A DNA stretch of 64,000 bases from Melieria omissa (taxonomy: Eukaryota > Arthropoda > Insecta > Diptera > Ulidiidae), in NCBI GenBank assembly GCA_963971225.1, contig OZ020270.1:806001-870000 (forward strand), in the 5' to 3' direction. Under the pieces are notes generated by a model. That model made no database searches, was not told the origin of the DNA, and worked only from the letters and a program-made list of their open reading frames with translations. Below, one piece after another: positions 20,691-32,079 of the stretch (position 1 is its first letter; the number at the start of each line of letters is the position of its first letter). The position numbers and the translations under genes are program-made.

Positions 20691-21331
20691 GGCAACAATG
20701 GCTGGAAATGGCAAACCTCTAAGAGTAAAAATTGCTTATGAAAGAGCTCCCAACATGCCGTTCGGAACCAGGATAAAACTGTAGGTCCCTTCCGCCCGCG
20801 TACAAATTCACACGCACAACACGGGTGGTTGCGAGAAGCTAGGCCTTAGCCTAGGCGTATACGGACACGCAGGCCGCACACGCAGCACAGCTAAGCGTAG
20901 TTAGATTTTTTGTAAATAATGCAGTACTATATGACAGCGTATACAGCGACATAGTCGCTTGCGGCGGAGAGACGTGCCTGCGCACAACTGCGTCTCGTTG
21001 TAGTTGAAATATAGTTTCCTACGCGCAGCCGACACGTTCTCTTGCAAAAATTGAAGAATAAATTGAAAAAGTGCGTGGACAGCGCGTATTACACTCATAT
21101 TATATTATATAGGTTATATTTCAAAGTCTGATTCAGAAAATAACTCTTTTTACTGGGTTTATGGAATGAATACGGAACACGTGTGCTGGTTTTCCGAGAT
21201 TCGTATACGCTGTTGAAACATTTGCTGCGTAACACAGTTTAATTTGCGTTGTGCTGCCCTGTGCTGTGTTGCGCGGTCTGCGTCTCCGTATACGCCTAGG
21301 CTAAGCGGGCTGTCGTGCCAGTCAATTATTA
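20691..21331 (+). mobile_element. 5'-truncated SINE (plus), split by a MITE
   Basis: The SINE body (from about GGCTGGAAATGGCAAACCTC to AAGCTAGGCCTTAG) lies at 20691-20856. It resumes as CTAAGCGGGCTGTCGTGCCA at 21302-21331. Comparison with the full copy at 43241-43566 shows the join. The tRNA-like head is missing. A 437-bp MITE sits in the gap. Confidence 0.85.
20857..21293. mobile_element. 437-bp MITE inside a SINE
   Basis: The ends are long imperfect inverted repeats: GTATACGGACACGCAGGCCG, and from the other side GTATACGGAGACGCAGACCG, extending to about 40 bp. GCCTAGGC stands on both sides (20849-20856 and 21294-21301). It is a palindrome, so the duplication could be 8 bp (hAT-like) or the border could shift by some bases. 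No coding capacity. Confidence 0.78.
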
Positions 21332-21474
21332 AATTATGACAAGTCAAATTATGTGAAGGAGCAAATAGGTAGCAAAAGTCTGTAACCGATTGTAATTTGT
21401 ATGGAAAATGTTTCACTTAGCGCAGTGAAAAGGTCATCATTTCTTAGTTTTTGGAATCATAATAATAATAATTA

Positions 21475-23160
21475 ATAATTGATTGGCACGACAGCCCGCT
21501 TACGCGAGACTAAGGCCTAGCTTCCCGCAACCACCCGTGTTGTGCGTGTGAATTTTGTACGCGGGTGGAAGGGACCTACAGTTTTATGCCGGTTCCGAAC
21601 GGCAGGTTGGGAGCTTTTTCATAGGCAATTTTTACTCTCAGAGGTTTGCCATTTCCAGCTGAGAGGACAGCCACCGAAAGAGAAAACGAGTTTCCCGTTA
21701 TTTTTTTTAGGTGTTACTACATGCAGTATTCGATCTTGCGTCGCTCTGCATGCGACTCGCTGGACCGCGCACTAACCAACTGAGCCACGGCGCACAATGG
21801 GGTAAACATGCCAAAAACCCGCGCATTGCCTATTTTATGCTGTAGTATCTAAACGGTTAAAGATAAATACCTCAAATTTGGACAACTCCTTCAAAACTCT
21901 TCAGAGATTGGTTCACTATAATTTTTTATATTTATTGTTTCGTGCACCGCCACCCTACAGTCGGCAATTAGGCATTTTTAAAATCGTCATTAGTGAAAAC
22001 AAAACCAAAGTTATAGTATTTAAATCGACCCAAACTGACTAATGAATACTCTAGATTGTAGCCACGCCCCGATTTTTCGCCTCCTTTCATAAAATACCCA
22101 CATAAAATACAATCAAGTAGGGTAACTCGTATTTAAACAAAAACCATTTGATACGGGTTGATACGGCTCATAACGGGTTAATGGGGAGTATCACGCCCAA
22201 TTACCGTTATAAATAAGCACAAAAGTGCAGATGACGTTAGTTAGTATATAAATATAATAAATTTTCCCAATTTAACAAAGCATGCTTATATGGCAACCCT
22301 ACGTAAAAGTAGGCGTACCATGCCCATTTTTACGTCAGAGTTTAGTTAAGCCACTTGTAAATTCCTTACAAAGTTTTATTGAAATATATTGCCTTTTTCA
22401 AGAATCATCCTGCGTACCAGCCGAAAAAATTGATAAAAAATATTTTGTTTTAGCATATTTATTAATTCAGGTGATAAATCACATCAATCAATCACATCAT
22501 TTTTATTTATTTATTTGTTTTAATACTACATATATGCACCAAGTGTTATCAACGTACCGACCCATACGCGCGATAAAAAGTTTTCAGTTCATATATATTT
22601 GTTTTCTTACTAAGAGACGTTAATAAAAGTCCAAATATCTAACCATTCCGCAGCTTTCCGCAGACAAGTTGGGTACAATTTTTTTATGAAGGTTCCCACT
22701 TATCTTCCTTAAAGATTTTCGATGATCCATGATGAACCATAAAAGTTATACACCACGAAAGTAAGACATTTTCCTAAAAAATCGTCGTTTTTGCCCAAAC
22801 TTTGAGAACTTATATCTTTACAAGAAAATGTGCCATGTAAAATAATTATATGTCAAATTAATTATGCTTATTATGTGTGTTAAAAATTATTTGATTATAT
22901 TTATAAACAACGATTTTATTGAGATTTTTGCACACCCATCAAAAAAGTTACGTCGACAAAATGAAATTGAGTATAAAAACACCCAACTTTGAATGGCTAT
23001 ATAGCAGCCAGTTTTGGTCCAATTTACATGCAAAAAGCGTTTTCTGACTGCTGCATGCATGTAGATTACAAAATATCCCCAAAAAAAGTTAGGCCCGTAA
23101 CTTTAAGATTAGCCGTAATGCGCGGGTTTTCGGCATGTTTACCCCGTTGTGCGGCGGCTG
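21475..23160 (-). mobile_element. SINE (minus), split by a Transib-like element
   Basis: This is almost the same as the SINE at 11634-11951. The body and box A region run to 21792 (GAGCCACGGCG); the last head bases follow at 23157 (GCTG). The (AAT)n tail is at 21461-21476. The interruption at 21793-23151 falls in the tRNA-like head at a CGGCG site. Confidence 0.92.
21793..23151. mobile_element. Transib-like non-autonomous transposon, 1,359 bp
   Basis: The terminal inverted repeats are CACAATGGGGTAAACATGCC and (reverse complement of the right end) CACAACGGGGTAAACATGCC, continuing with (A/G)AAAACCCGCGCATT for about 35 bp. A 5-bp GC-rich duplication CGGCG flanks it (21788-21792, 23152-23156). 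A CACWATG start plus a CGNCG-type 5-bp duplication is the signature of Transib, the DNA transposon superfamily related to RAG1. The interior is AT-rich with no transposase, so a trans-acting enzyme would be needed. Confidence 0.88.
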
Positions 23161-23937
23161 CCTGCGGCTGGTTTGAAACATAAGCCACAATTATTATCCA
23201 TGTTAATTTTTACTCGATTGTCGAAGTTTTTATCTACAAAAAAAATTGTTGTAATAATTGTTGTAATTACTGCTGAAATAAAATAATACAAAATACAGTT
23301 TCGTGTGTCTCAGCATGTAGTAGGATTTGATTCATAGAATCCTGTGTCTTCGAAATTAGTTGTTACACTTGACCGAGTACTACTTGAATTTTGTCCCAAA
23401 ATTGCAAAAGTATTTTCTAGTTTATCTTGGTTAAACAATTTTTTTGTTATAAAACATTTATGTGGGTTATTGCTTAATTTTATTAGTGATTAAAAAACAG
23501 ATTTTAGTTCTAAAAAAACTTTAATCATCCATACATTTAACATCTTTCAAATAATTAAAAAAATCTTTATAAATTTGTACGACTCATTATTTAATTGTAA
23601 AGCTGATCTAAAGCAATTATCCGATTGCCCTATTCATGCAATCAAATATTAGGTCTACTCTTTTGATAAGTTCTTTAGGAACTTTGTTTGTAGCGACCCT
23701 ATAAGTCGTCATGCCAACCATATTTTATTTTCTTTTCTATGATTTTGCGCACACTACAGTCTGCAATAAGTTCAGGAGCAATATGCGACGCCGTGCAGGC
23801 TTGTAGAAGAAGAACAAAAGCCAGCCAGAAATCAGAAATCGTTGATCTATGAGAGCAGAGCGCGGGTTCCAATGTTAGAACCCGCCATACAAAATGTTTG
23901 CTTGTATGACATGCGCATTCTGTATGTTTATTTTCTT

Positions 23938-24222
23938 TGTTAAGACCTAGCTACCCGCCACATCCATGTTGTGCGTGTGAATTTTTACAAGGTTGGAAAG
24001 GACCTAGTTTTATGCCGATTCCGAACGGCGAGTTTGGAGCTTTTTCATAGGCAATTTTACTGTCAGAGGTTTGCCATTTCCTGGTGAGAGGACAGCCGCC
24101 GAAAGAAAACTTGTAGTTTTTCTTTTTTTTCGGTGTTAGCAGCAAAGGAGTTTTGAACCTGGGTTCCGAGCGTCGCATTTGACTCGCGGCCCCACGCAAT
24201 AGGCAGCTGAGCTACGGCGGCT
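23938..24222 (-). mobile_element. tRNA-derived SINE (minus), diverged
   Basis: Same family as 11634-11951 but more diverged. The head contains GCCGCCGTAGCTCAGCTGCC (box A) and a better box B, GGTTCAAAACTC (minus strand, about 24150). The body matches through CATAAAACTAGG and ends near AGGTCTTA without the usual CGTGCCAATCA terminus. Confidence 0.88.
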
Positions 24223-25831
24223 CCACTGTAATATTCTACAGTTAAGTTCTGCTGCGAGTCTAGGAATACTAGAAGGATTAAATTTATTTTTGAAGTGGGA
24301 CCTGCTCCCATCTGAGGAAATATATATTGTAATTTGTTCGTATTGCTTTTGTAATATGTTCACAATTTATTGTGAGTCAATTCATAGCCGATAACAGCAA
24401 ATGACTTAGTTCCACCAGAAACCCAACCAATGCACGCAAAAACTGTTACTGTTACTTATTTACTGTAACTGTTGTGGGCATCTTGAATTTCGTTTTGGAA
24501 GGTTAGTATTAAATATTTCATTAAACAATCGAATATTCAGAGCTTACGGTTACGGACGCGACAAATTTTAAACACCCATAAAAGTTTTTTCCGATTTTGC
24601 CGGGAACCGATTTTCTTAACTAGAACAATGCACCTATTTAAAAACTGACAGCTACTTGCTTTGAAAAGTTTGTTCACTAATAATGTTGTTTGAACACGGA
24701 CGCGACATTAGGATGCAGGAAAAAGCAAACTCAAAAAACGTCCCTTCTTCGAACTCCGCTTTCTCTAATACATAAGATTGTTATTAGTAAAAAACTTTTA
24801 CATGACAAGAAAAATATAATATTACTTGAATAAGCTAAAAACAAAAACAAAAATGTAGGTATAATTCGTCAAAAGGCTCAGAAAATTTACGGCCAAAAAT
24901 TTTAAAAATTAAAAATTCTTTTACATTTTTAAAATATAGATATTTAAGCTTTATTATTAGATAATAAAACGGTTTTTTGAACAGTTTGAATTTTTCACTC
25001 GTGGTGGACCTTTTTTGGGAGATGCCCATATGCACAGTGATTCGACTCCATACAACCGCGGCACAAAATAAGAAGGAGTGGTCCGTTCCTCATACAATTT
25101 GGAATACTAGTTTACCATGGTCTGCTGAATTGAAATCTCTATTTTGTTTTTCTTAAACTTTTGTAGTTTGGCAATGCTAGGGTCTTAAATTTTAAAATTT
25201 CGTCATTTTTGGAGAGCTGTAGCACCAAGTGTGTTGGCTAGATTTTTCATATTTTACATTTAATCGGTAACGTCAACATTAGTATTTGCAAAGAGTAAAA
25301 AAAATTGTCTCAGAACCCTTTAATTTTGCAATAAAAACGATAATAGACGTATGTTTTGCTTTTTTGTAGTTTTCTCAATTTTTCATGCTGATTGCATACT
25401 TTTAGGCATGAAAAAAAATAAATTTTTGCGAAAAATACGTGTTTAGACCACTTTTCAAATTGAATTATTTTCTGTGATCGGAGGATGTCTTAAAAAAAAA
25501 AATCCAGGAACATACTTTCACATACTTTTTAGATATTTTCCTCTAAGTTTTGCCAATTTTCAGATTTTTAATTAGGAAAAATATTTTTAATTAAAAGTGA
25601 AGTAAAAGTTTCAGCTTTGCAAATTTTGAGAAAACATTAAACGCGAAAATGACCACGTCATTTCTTAATCTATATTGGATGTTCTAGCAACTTCTTGGTA
25701 ACCATGTATTTTTACAATTTTAGACTAAATAGACTAAAATTGTAAAAATTAGACAATAGACTAAAAAACAGAAAAGATGTGTTTAAATTTTTTTGTGAAA
25801 AAGTTTTAACTTTGAGCCGCTTCTGTACACA
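24223..25831. other. No gene recognised (1.6 kb)
   Basis: AT-rich sequence with short frames only; none shows recognisable domains. A duplicated agactaaattgtaaaaatt segment occurs near 25720-25765. It may be host intergenic DNA or very old elements. Confidence 0.55.
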
Positions 25832-26017
25832 CACTTGTCGGATGGCCTTCGTCTAAAAATCCGTTCTCGTTTTAAAATAACTTTCGACTGGTCGTTTCTC
25901 TAGATGGTTAAACTTTCTTTATTGAGAATGGTGTTTTAGAATAGTTTACAAAAATAAATTAAAGGACCGTGGTCACTCGCACACCTGTCCGCTTCACTTT
26001 CACGACGCAACTGTCGT

Positions 26018-28938
26018 TTACTCCGCAGCCTGCTCGCATGGTTGCACGCGAGCCCGGAGTGTGTCAGGGTTCTCGTTACAACTCGGCCCATCCTGCTCTG
26101 GCATCGTCCCGATGGCTTCTTGCTCGTCTTCGTCGCCGCTGTCGAACGCGTACAAATCTGGCGGTAGTGCACACCATGGCTTCATTCGATCAGATGAGTA
26201 GACCGAAAAAAACCGCTTCTGCTTTACCTGCATACCCTGGATGTCCTCAAGGAGATATCGATCCTTGCCCAGCACCTTAGCTACAACATAGGGCCCACAA
26301 TATCGCGGTTCAAGTTTTCTGGATTCGCCGATTGCTTGGAAATCGTTTTGGATCACGACCAAATCGTCCACGCGGTATTCCGCAGGTTGCTTGTGACGTT
26401 TTTCATACTGCTGCTTCCATTTCTCGCGCTGTTCTTGGATGTTATGTAGTGCTAAGGAACGCTTTTCCTCCATGGTGGTGTCGTCGTTATCAACAATTGT
26501 AGCTGCTAGTAGTCTATTGCGGATAACATCACGCACCGTTTTCTCTATACCAAAATGGCCCATGTCGTCGTGGCAATATTTAACAACCCGCCATCGGATT
26601 GGTTTCGGTACCACATACAAAAACTTGCCGTTGTAGTACCGATACAATCTGTTGTTTTGCATCGTATAGTTCCTCTTGAACTGTTTGGTTTGCTCTGATT
26701 TGCGCACTCCATTGAGTATTTCGATTACACCACGGATTTGATCGTCTTGTAGCTGCATCGTCAGTAGCCAGTCGCTGTCGTTTGTAGATACCTGTGATAT
26801 CTGCATCGGTACTGGTTCAGCAGGGCCGCGACTGAGGGCATCAACGTGACTCATGCGTGTGCCCGGTCGATGCACGCATTCAAAATCAAACTCCAACAGC
26901 TGCATCCACCATCGAGCTATTCGTGGAATTAATTGTGATTTGTCCTTTACGCTGGTTATTGATGAGCAGTCCGTTACAACCTTGAACGGTTTTCCCAAGA
27001 GGTAAATACGAAACCGACGAAGAGCTTCGACCACCGCCATCACCTCAAGCTCATAACTGTGGTAGCGCGATTCAACTTCCGTGCAGCTCCTGCTAAAATA
27101 CATCACCGCTTGGCACGTGTTCCCGTCGTTCGTTGTTTGTAGAAGCACCGCTGCCAGGCCTACACTACTGGCGTCGGTATGAACCTCGTGTCGGGCATTA
27201 AGTTGAATAAGGTCAGGACTGGTTCGCTGCACAACGCCGTGATCAAAGTGTTGTATGCATCCTTTTGGGCATCCCCCCACACAAAGTTTTGGGCGGCCGC
27301 GTTCGTTGTCAGTTGGGTTAACGGCTTCGCAATCAGTGAGTACTGCTTGACAAATTTACGGAAAAACCCTGTTAATCCCAAAAATCGTCTGACCTCAGTG
27401 GCGTTTGTCGGCGTTTTAAAATCTCGAATTGCACTGACCTTCGCAGCACCCGGCGTTATACCGCGCTTATTAATTCGATGACCCAAAAAATCAATTTCTT
27501 CCGCCAAGAACTGACACTTGTCGAGGCGCAATGTCAATCCGCTCTCTCTCAGAAGAGTTAAAAACCGGTCAAGCGCGGTTAACGCTTCCTCCACGGTGCG
27601 GCTGGGAATAATTACGTCGTCCAAATACGCGATACCAACACACGGCTTCATTTTTTCGGCCAGTTTGTTCATCATCTGTTGGATACTGCCGGCGCGTTTA
27701 CCACCCGGATGGCATTCTATTATACTCGTAGTGCCCATTGCTTGTCACGAACGCGGTGTATTGCCAGCGATAAAGCGATGTGAAACTGGGAGAGTAAGCC
27801 GATTTTTGTGCGTTTTTTGCAATTCACGTACACAGTCCGTGTGTGCTGGCAGTGATCAGCTGTTCACTGTGTCTGCTCTTTTCCCGATATTAGGGATTCC
27901 TTACAATTATTTGCTTTTTAAAGTATGTTCTCATTAATTTTCTGGATTAAATGCCAACACATGAACTTTTTTGGTTTCATTATGTAAATATTAATGAAAA
28001 ATATACCAAAGAATACAAAGCTAAATGCATTGAATATGACAGGGTCAATTGCCGTCCTTTGTATTTCGCATTTCTTCATTTAGCGAATCTCTAACGATCA
28101 GGTATGCTTTTTTTTCCTAAATGCTGTAGTTTGACCGCAGGGTTGTTTTTTTGAATGCAGCTTATAAAATCTTAATTTAATTGAATTAAAGTCATACCCA
28201 AAGATTATTTTGACGCTTTTGGGCAATAATATATTTTTCTAGTCAATTTTATACAAACGTATTACAAAATGGCACCAAAAATATACAAATAAAAAGACAA
28301 ATTTCTTTGGTCACAAAAAATGACTCACACCAGCTACACTGGCAATTTGAAATGAACTAGAACAACAACCCCGTTTTAGAAATTTATATGGAGGAAAAAG
28401 TACCTTCCTGATCAAGCTTGGGCCCTACTAGTAGGCCCCAAGGTTGCAATTTTGCAATAATATTAGTGTAATTCTGTGCATGTGTTTCTACCGGCTCTCC
28501 CAGTTTCACATCGCTTAATCGTTGGTATTGCTTTGATTGTTCTTCAAGTTCAATTTGATGGTAGCCCATCTTGAAGTCGAGCGTCGTAAAATACACATTC
28601 CCGGCGAGTATTGCGAAAAGCATTATGGGCATCGGAAATGGCAACTTTTCGGTAACTCGATTTAACCGCCGGTAATCCACGCACATTCGAAACTCTTTAT
28701 TTTTCTTCTCAACAAGTATTATCGGCGACGCATAGGCTGAATCCGATACGCGAATAATGTCATTTTTCAACAAGTCTTGAACGATTGCATCTGCGATAGG
28801 TCGACGCGCGAAGGGTAGCCTATACGGTTTTAGGTTTATCGGGATGTCCGTCGAAAGTTTTATGTTCATTTTCAAAATATTTGATTTACCGATGTTGGCT
28901 GTGTCGCTGCCAAATCGATCTTCATACTCTTTTAACAT
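26018..28938 (-). pseudogene. gypsy pol: RT, RNase H, partial integrase (interrupted)
   Basis: The first RT block (28938 to about 28530) has FRMCVDYRRLNRVTEKLPFP and YFTTLDFKMGYHQIELEE. It is cut by the hAT MITE at 27765-28524. RT resumes near 27755 and shows the catalytic YLDDVIIPS and FLGHRINKRG, then a connection RFLGLTGFFRKFVKQY. After a frame change near 27200-27260, RNase H follows (VHTDASSVGLAAVLLQ, YELEVMAVVEALRRF). Next is the integrase zinc-binding part HDDMGHFGIEKTVRDVIRNR. The catalytic D,D35E core is absent: the frame jumps straight to a C-terminal chromodomain-free tail (DDLVVIQNDFQAIGESRKLE). Lesions: MITE insertion, frameshift and integrase deletion. The tail ends at 26018, inside the 3' LTR. 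Confidence 0.9.
27765..28524. mobile_element. hAT-like MITE family Y, copy Y1 (in gypsy pol)
   Basis: The ends are CAGCGATAAAGCGATGTGAA and, from the right, CAACGATTAAGCGATGTGAA, both continuing ACTGGGAGAG. GTATTGC flanks both sides (7 bp of an expected 8). Interrupting the RT frame proves that it moved after the gypsy element inserted. The 760-bp interior has no transposase. Copies Y2-Y4 are at 33005, 35276 and 36826. Confidence 0.88.
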
Positions 28939-29007
28939 TTTGTTTAGCTTTGCACATTCACTTTGCGGTAAAATCGTTGAGATAACATTAACACATTTCG
29001 GTTGAAT

Positions 29008-30165
29008 CTAACACTTTTCGCCTTCGATTACAAATCGTTTACCTCCGGCACATAGTACATCTCTACCGAAAAATACCTCAGCGATCGTATTGCATTGGGC
29101 TTTGGATGCACTCCCTTTGCATTCGTTTTCACTGTGTCCCTTTTTGTTACACTTCCGAGAAATGTGTCCGAAGTCACCGCAATTGAAACACTTTGTTCCT
29201 TTGTCCTTATGTTTGCACGCGTCACTTTTGTTCATTGCATTCTCTGTTCTTTGCATTTTCTGTTCATTGTTGTGGTTGTTGTTTCTATTGTCGTTAGCTG
29301 CTTCGCTCTTTTTCTCGAATCTTTCTATTTCCGCAGTTGGCTTACGCTTGCCTCGCACTATTTCATAGACCTTCAATTTCTCCTTAAAGTCTTTCAAATT
29401 TTTGCTTCCGTATAACACTCTCTTATTCGCACCCGTATCAGAGATACCATCTATCACGTACTGCATAAGCGCACTGTCTTCTATATTTCCCCGCGATGCC
29501 ATCTCTTTTACACTCAAAAAATATTCCAGCGTGCTTTCGTCTTTTTTAATTTTTCGCTCACTCAATTGCTTGTGCAATTGCGCGCTGTTCACCGTCGTTT
29601 CAAATTCTTCTAACAAAATGTTCTTCAACTTTCCCCAGGAAGTTACCCCTCTTTCGCTTTGAACAAACAACTTTGCCAGGCCACGAAGGGACTTTTTCGC
29701 AAATAGAAATTTTTGAAGCCATTGCATGAGTTCCGCTGTGTCTTCAAAATCGCTCAGCCACACCTCGACTGGCAGATTATCAGACCCGTCAAACACACGT
29801 ATCGAATCTTCGATGTCTCGAAAATTTAAAGCAAATCGCGAACTGCGCACAGGAGTCGAATTGTTGTTATCAAATGATAAAAAACGATCATCACTGCGGT
29901 TACGCGCCGCCATATCGTCCATTCGTCGTCTTTGTTGTTGCGCGTTTTGTGTACTCCTCACAGCGCCATGATTTTCCACGTCGTCGTTGTGCTCGTCGTA
30001 TTCATCGTCGTCTTCGTTTTCCGCATCGCTTCCTTCATCGTCAGTTGCGTCTGCGCACAGCAGACTTCCTCGGCGCAAATTCCGAAAAATGTAACGCGTC
30101 GCATTCTCCACCCTGCAATTTAACCCTAGTAAGTTGCAGACCGCGTTCACACTCGTTGCCGACAA
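29008..30165 (-). CDS. gypsy gag (capsid/nucleocapsid), possibly N-truncated
   Basis: A 385-residue open frame for a Ty3/gypsy Gag. An acidic stretch (about residues 40-65) precedes the capsid region (FEDTAELMQWLQKFLFAKKS, LEEFETTVNSAQLHKQLSER). The C-terminal knuckle CFNCGDFGHISRKC is followed by a second, incomplete one (CNKKGHSENECKG). The ATG at 30165 lies in frame after further open sequence toward the 5' LTR, so the true start may be upstream. The frame ends with a stop near 29008, about 70 bp before the pol frame, as expected for a separate pol or a frameshift. Confidence 0.85.
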   Translation of the reverse strand: MSATSVNAVCNLLGLNCRVENATRYIFRNLRRGSLLCADATDDEGSDAENEDDDEYDEHNDDVENHGAVRSTQNAQQQRRRMDDMAARNRSDDRFLSFDNNNSTPVRSSRFALNFRDIEDSIRVFDGSDNLPVEVWLSDFEDTAELMQWLQKFLFAKKSLRGLAKLFVQSERGVTSWGKLKNILLEEFETTVNSAQLHKQLSERKIKKDESTLEYFLSVKEMASRGNIEDSALMQYVIDGISDTGANKRVLYGSKNLKDFKEKLKVYEIVRGKRKPTAEIERFEKKSEAANDNRNNNHNNEQKMQRTENAMNKSDACKHKDKGTKCFNCGDFGHISRKCNKKGHSENECKGSASKAQCNTIAEVFFGRDVLCAGGKRFVIEGEKC

Positions 30166-30636
30166 ATGCTGCTCAACGTATGCAGCTTTTGCCGCGTACT
30201 CCTCCGAATTTTCGTCGTATGCGAATCCCTCAAATTCGCGGAGTCGCTGGCGATTATGCCTGTCGCCTTCGAATTCGAAAATGAAGCGCCGTTATGTGCG
30301 CTTTGCGAGCGCGACGAATGTTTTCGCGAATGTGCGCGAATTTTTGTAAACCCACCATTCTCAACGCTTCGTACGTACAGTTCTCGCGCGATACAAAACA
30401 CGTATTCACCTGCTTAACCGGCGGCAGGAATTCTTTATTCCACTTCTGAACTGTCGGATGGCCTTCGTCTAAAAATCCGTTTTCGTTTTAAAATAACTTT
30501 CGACTGATCGTTTCTCTAAATGGTTAAACTTTCTTTATTGAGAATGGTGTTTTAGAATAGTTTACAAAAATAAATTAAAAGACTGCGGTCACTCGCACAC
30601 CTGTCCGCTTCACTTTCACGACGCAACTGTCGTTTA

Positions 30637-30921
30637 CAGTCAAACCGAAATTGGAGCGTCAGCGGCAAGCAACTGTCAAAATTGCTTCATGCCCATACAA
30701 ATTGTATGGGGCAAACCGCAATTGAAACGCTCTGACGCTGAGCTATTCGAATTTCCAATTTTGACAGCGCGTTAGCAGTTGAAGTTGGCTGCGACAAACA
30801 TTGGTTTTAATTTCATGATTTTGACAATCCCAACGCAACGCTTCAATTTCGGTATGCCGCACTGAGCGAGAGCGTTGCGTTAGAAAACGCAACACTCAAC
30901 GCTCCAATTTAGGTTTGACTG
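30637..30921. mobile_element. 285-bp Harbinger-like MITE in the gypsy 5' LTR
   Basis: The terminal inverted repeats are CAGTCAAACCGAAATTGGAG and CAGTCAAACCTAAATTGGAG, followed by CGT. TTA is duplicated on both sides (30634-30636, 30922-30924). The intact 3' LTR (CGTTTACTCCGC) shows the empty site. A 3-bp TTA duplication fits PIF/Harbinger. No coding capacity. Confidence 0.9.
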
Positions 30922-30988
30922 TTACTCCGCAGCCTGCTCGCATGGTTGCACGAGAGCCCGGAGTGTGTCAGGGTTCTCGTTACACACT

Positions 30989-32079
30989 AATTAATTTTTT
31001 GCACAGATTTTTGGGGGTTTTCTTAGTTTGAGTTTTACCTTTCAAATGACATCAAAATCATTAAATTCTGAGACTATACATTTTTTGAATTTCGTCTAGA
31101 AACGAATCACTGTGATATGGTGCAACCTCCGATTTTCCTAATTTCCTTTGTATTGGAAGCGACAACAACCTTCGCCTTTGAAATAAAGCAAATCTATTCT
31201 AATAATTTTGCACAGTTAAGAAAGCGTCATTAAATTCATATTTGAACAGAATTTTTTAAAGATTTTTCTCGTGTGTGAACTGTAAAAGAAAAGTGGAAAA
31301 TTGAAATGTGTGCGTCGTTTAATATCCTGGTGTATTTTATTTAAAAAGCTTAGGTGTGCTTTTTTGCCACGAAACTGGATGTCCGTGGTCGAAGTTCTAA
31401 TTTAAGTGTATCAGTGAACGGATACGCGAAGCGATGGGTTTCTGGCGAGGAGGGTGGGTGGATGGATGCTTGGCCACACAAGTGACTGCCGCGTTGTTTC
31501 ACTGCCTTTACCGCCGACGGCCGGCAGCTCACTTGGTTTTCAATTAGAAATCTCATTGTGGTACATAGTGTTTGCTACATAGTGTTTGTGATTGTTATTC
31601 AAATTTATATTGTTCAGTGTTGCCATTGTTGTTTCTGCGACTGTGTTGGTGTTTGCATGTGGGTTCTGTGGCTGCGCGGCTTTCTCTTCATTTGCATAAA
31701 TAGGAAAAACAGTTCATAATCTGTGTTGCCGCCATTCGCATCTAATGCGATATCACAGAGTTCAGAACCCCTTTGTTTACGCGTGTGTGGCACTGTATCA
31801 CACTTTCTATATGCACACGTTTGCATATATACAACATATCCACGAGCTTGGAATTCAGAATAAATGCGACGTCGTGCTGTGTTCCTGCTTCTGAGTCAGA
31901 AGCTCTCATGAAGAGTTTACATTTGCAGATTCGCGTAACAAACTCACAATTACTATCGAAAATACAAAAACTGTCATATTTCATACCAATACAAATGTTG
32001 GTGGTCCGAAGTTCTCATAAACATACATACATATGTACATATTTTTGCCTTTTGTAATTATTGTGCGTCAATTCCACAG
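30989..32079 (+). other. Region upstream of Nep1 coding start; likely 5' UTR exon/intron
   Basis: No protein-coding sequence is recognised. A splice acceptor (cgtcaattccacag) ends exactly at 32079, one base before the ATG, so a separate non-coding first exon is expected upstream, possibly beyond this stretch. I could not identify a promoter. Confidence 0.45.

Larger units (their letters stand above)
21351..23890 (-). mobile_element. P-element/THAP9-like relic, copy X2 (interrupted)
   Basis: Reverse-orientation relative of 13332-14300, ending at the same hairpin GCGGGTTCCAATGTTAGAACCCGC (about 23862-23886). The relic sequence is at 21351-21470 and 23161-23890. Between them lies a SINE, itself split by a Transib-like element. 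It retains the same broken peptide motifs as X1 on the minus strand (NQDKLENTFAILGQ near 23410; KELIKRVDLIFDCMN near 23650). It is an independent, older copy. Confidence 0.5.
25836..30984 (-). mobile_element. Ty3/gypsy LTR retrotransposon, defective
   Basis: The LTRs are 25836-26080 (3' LTR, 245 bp) and 30452-30984 (5' LTR, 245 bp plus a 285-bp MITE and its duplication). On the minus strand they start TGTAACGAGAACCC and end CATCCGACA. CACT flanks both sides (25832-25835, 30985-30988). The two LTRs differ at only a few sites (for example gtcgtttctctagatgg versus atcgtttctctaaatgg), so insertion is fairly recent. Order on the minus strand: gag, pol with RT, RNase H, and a deleted integrase; no env. 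It lies about 1 kb upstream of the Nep1 start codon. Confidence 0.95.
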
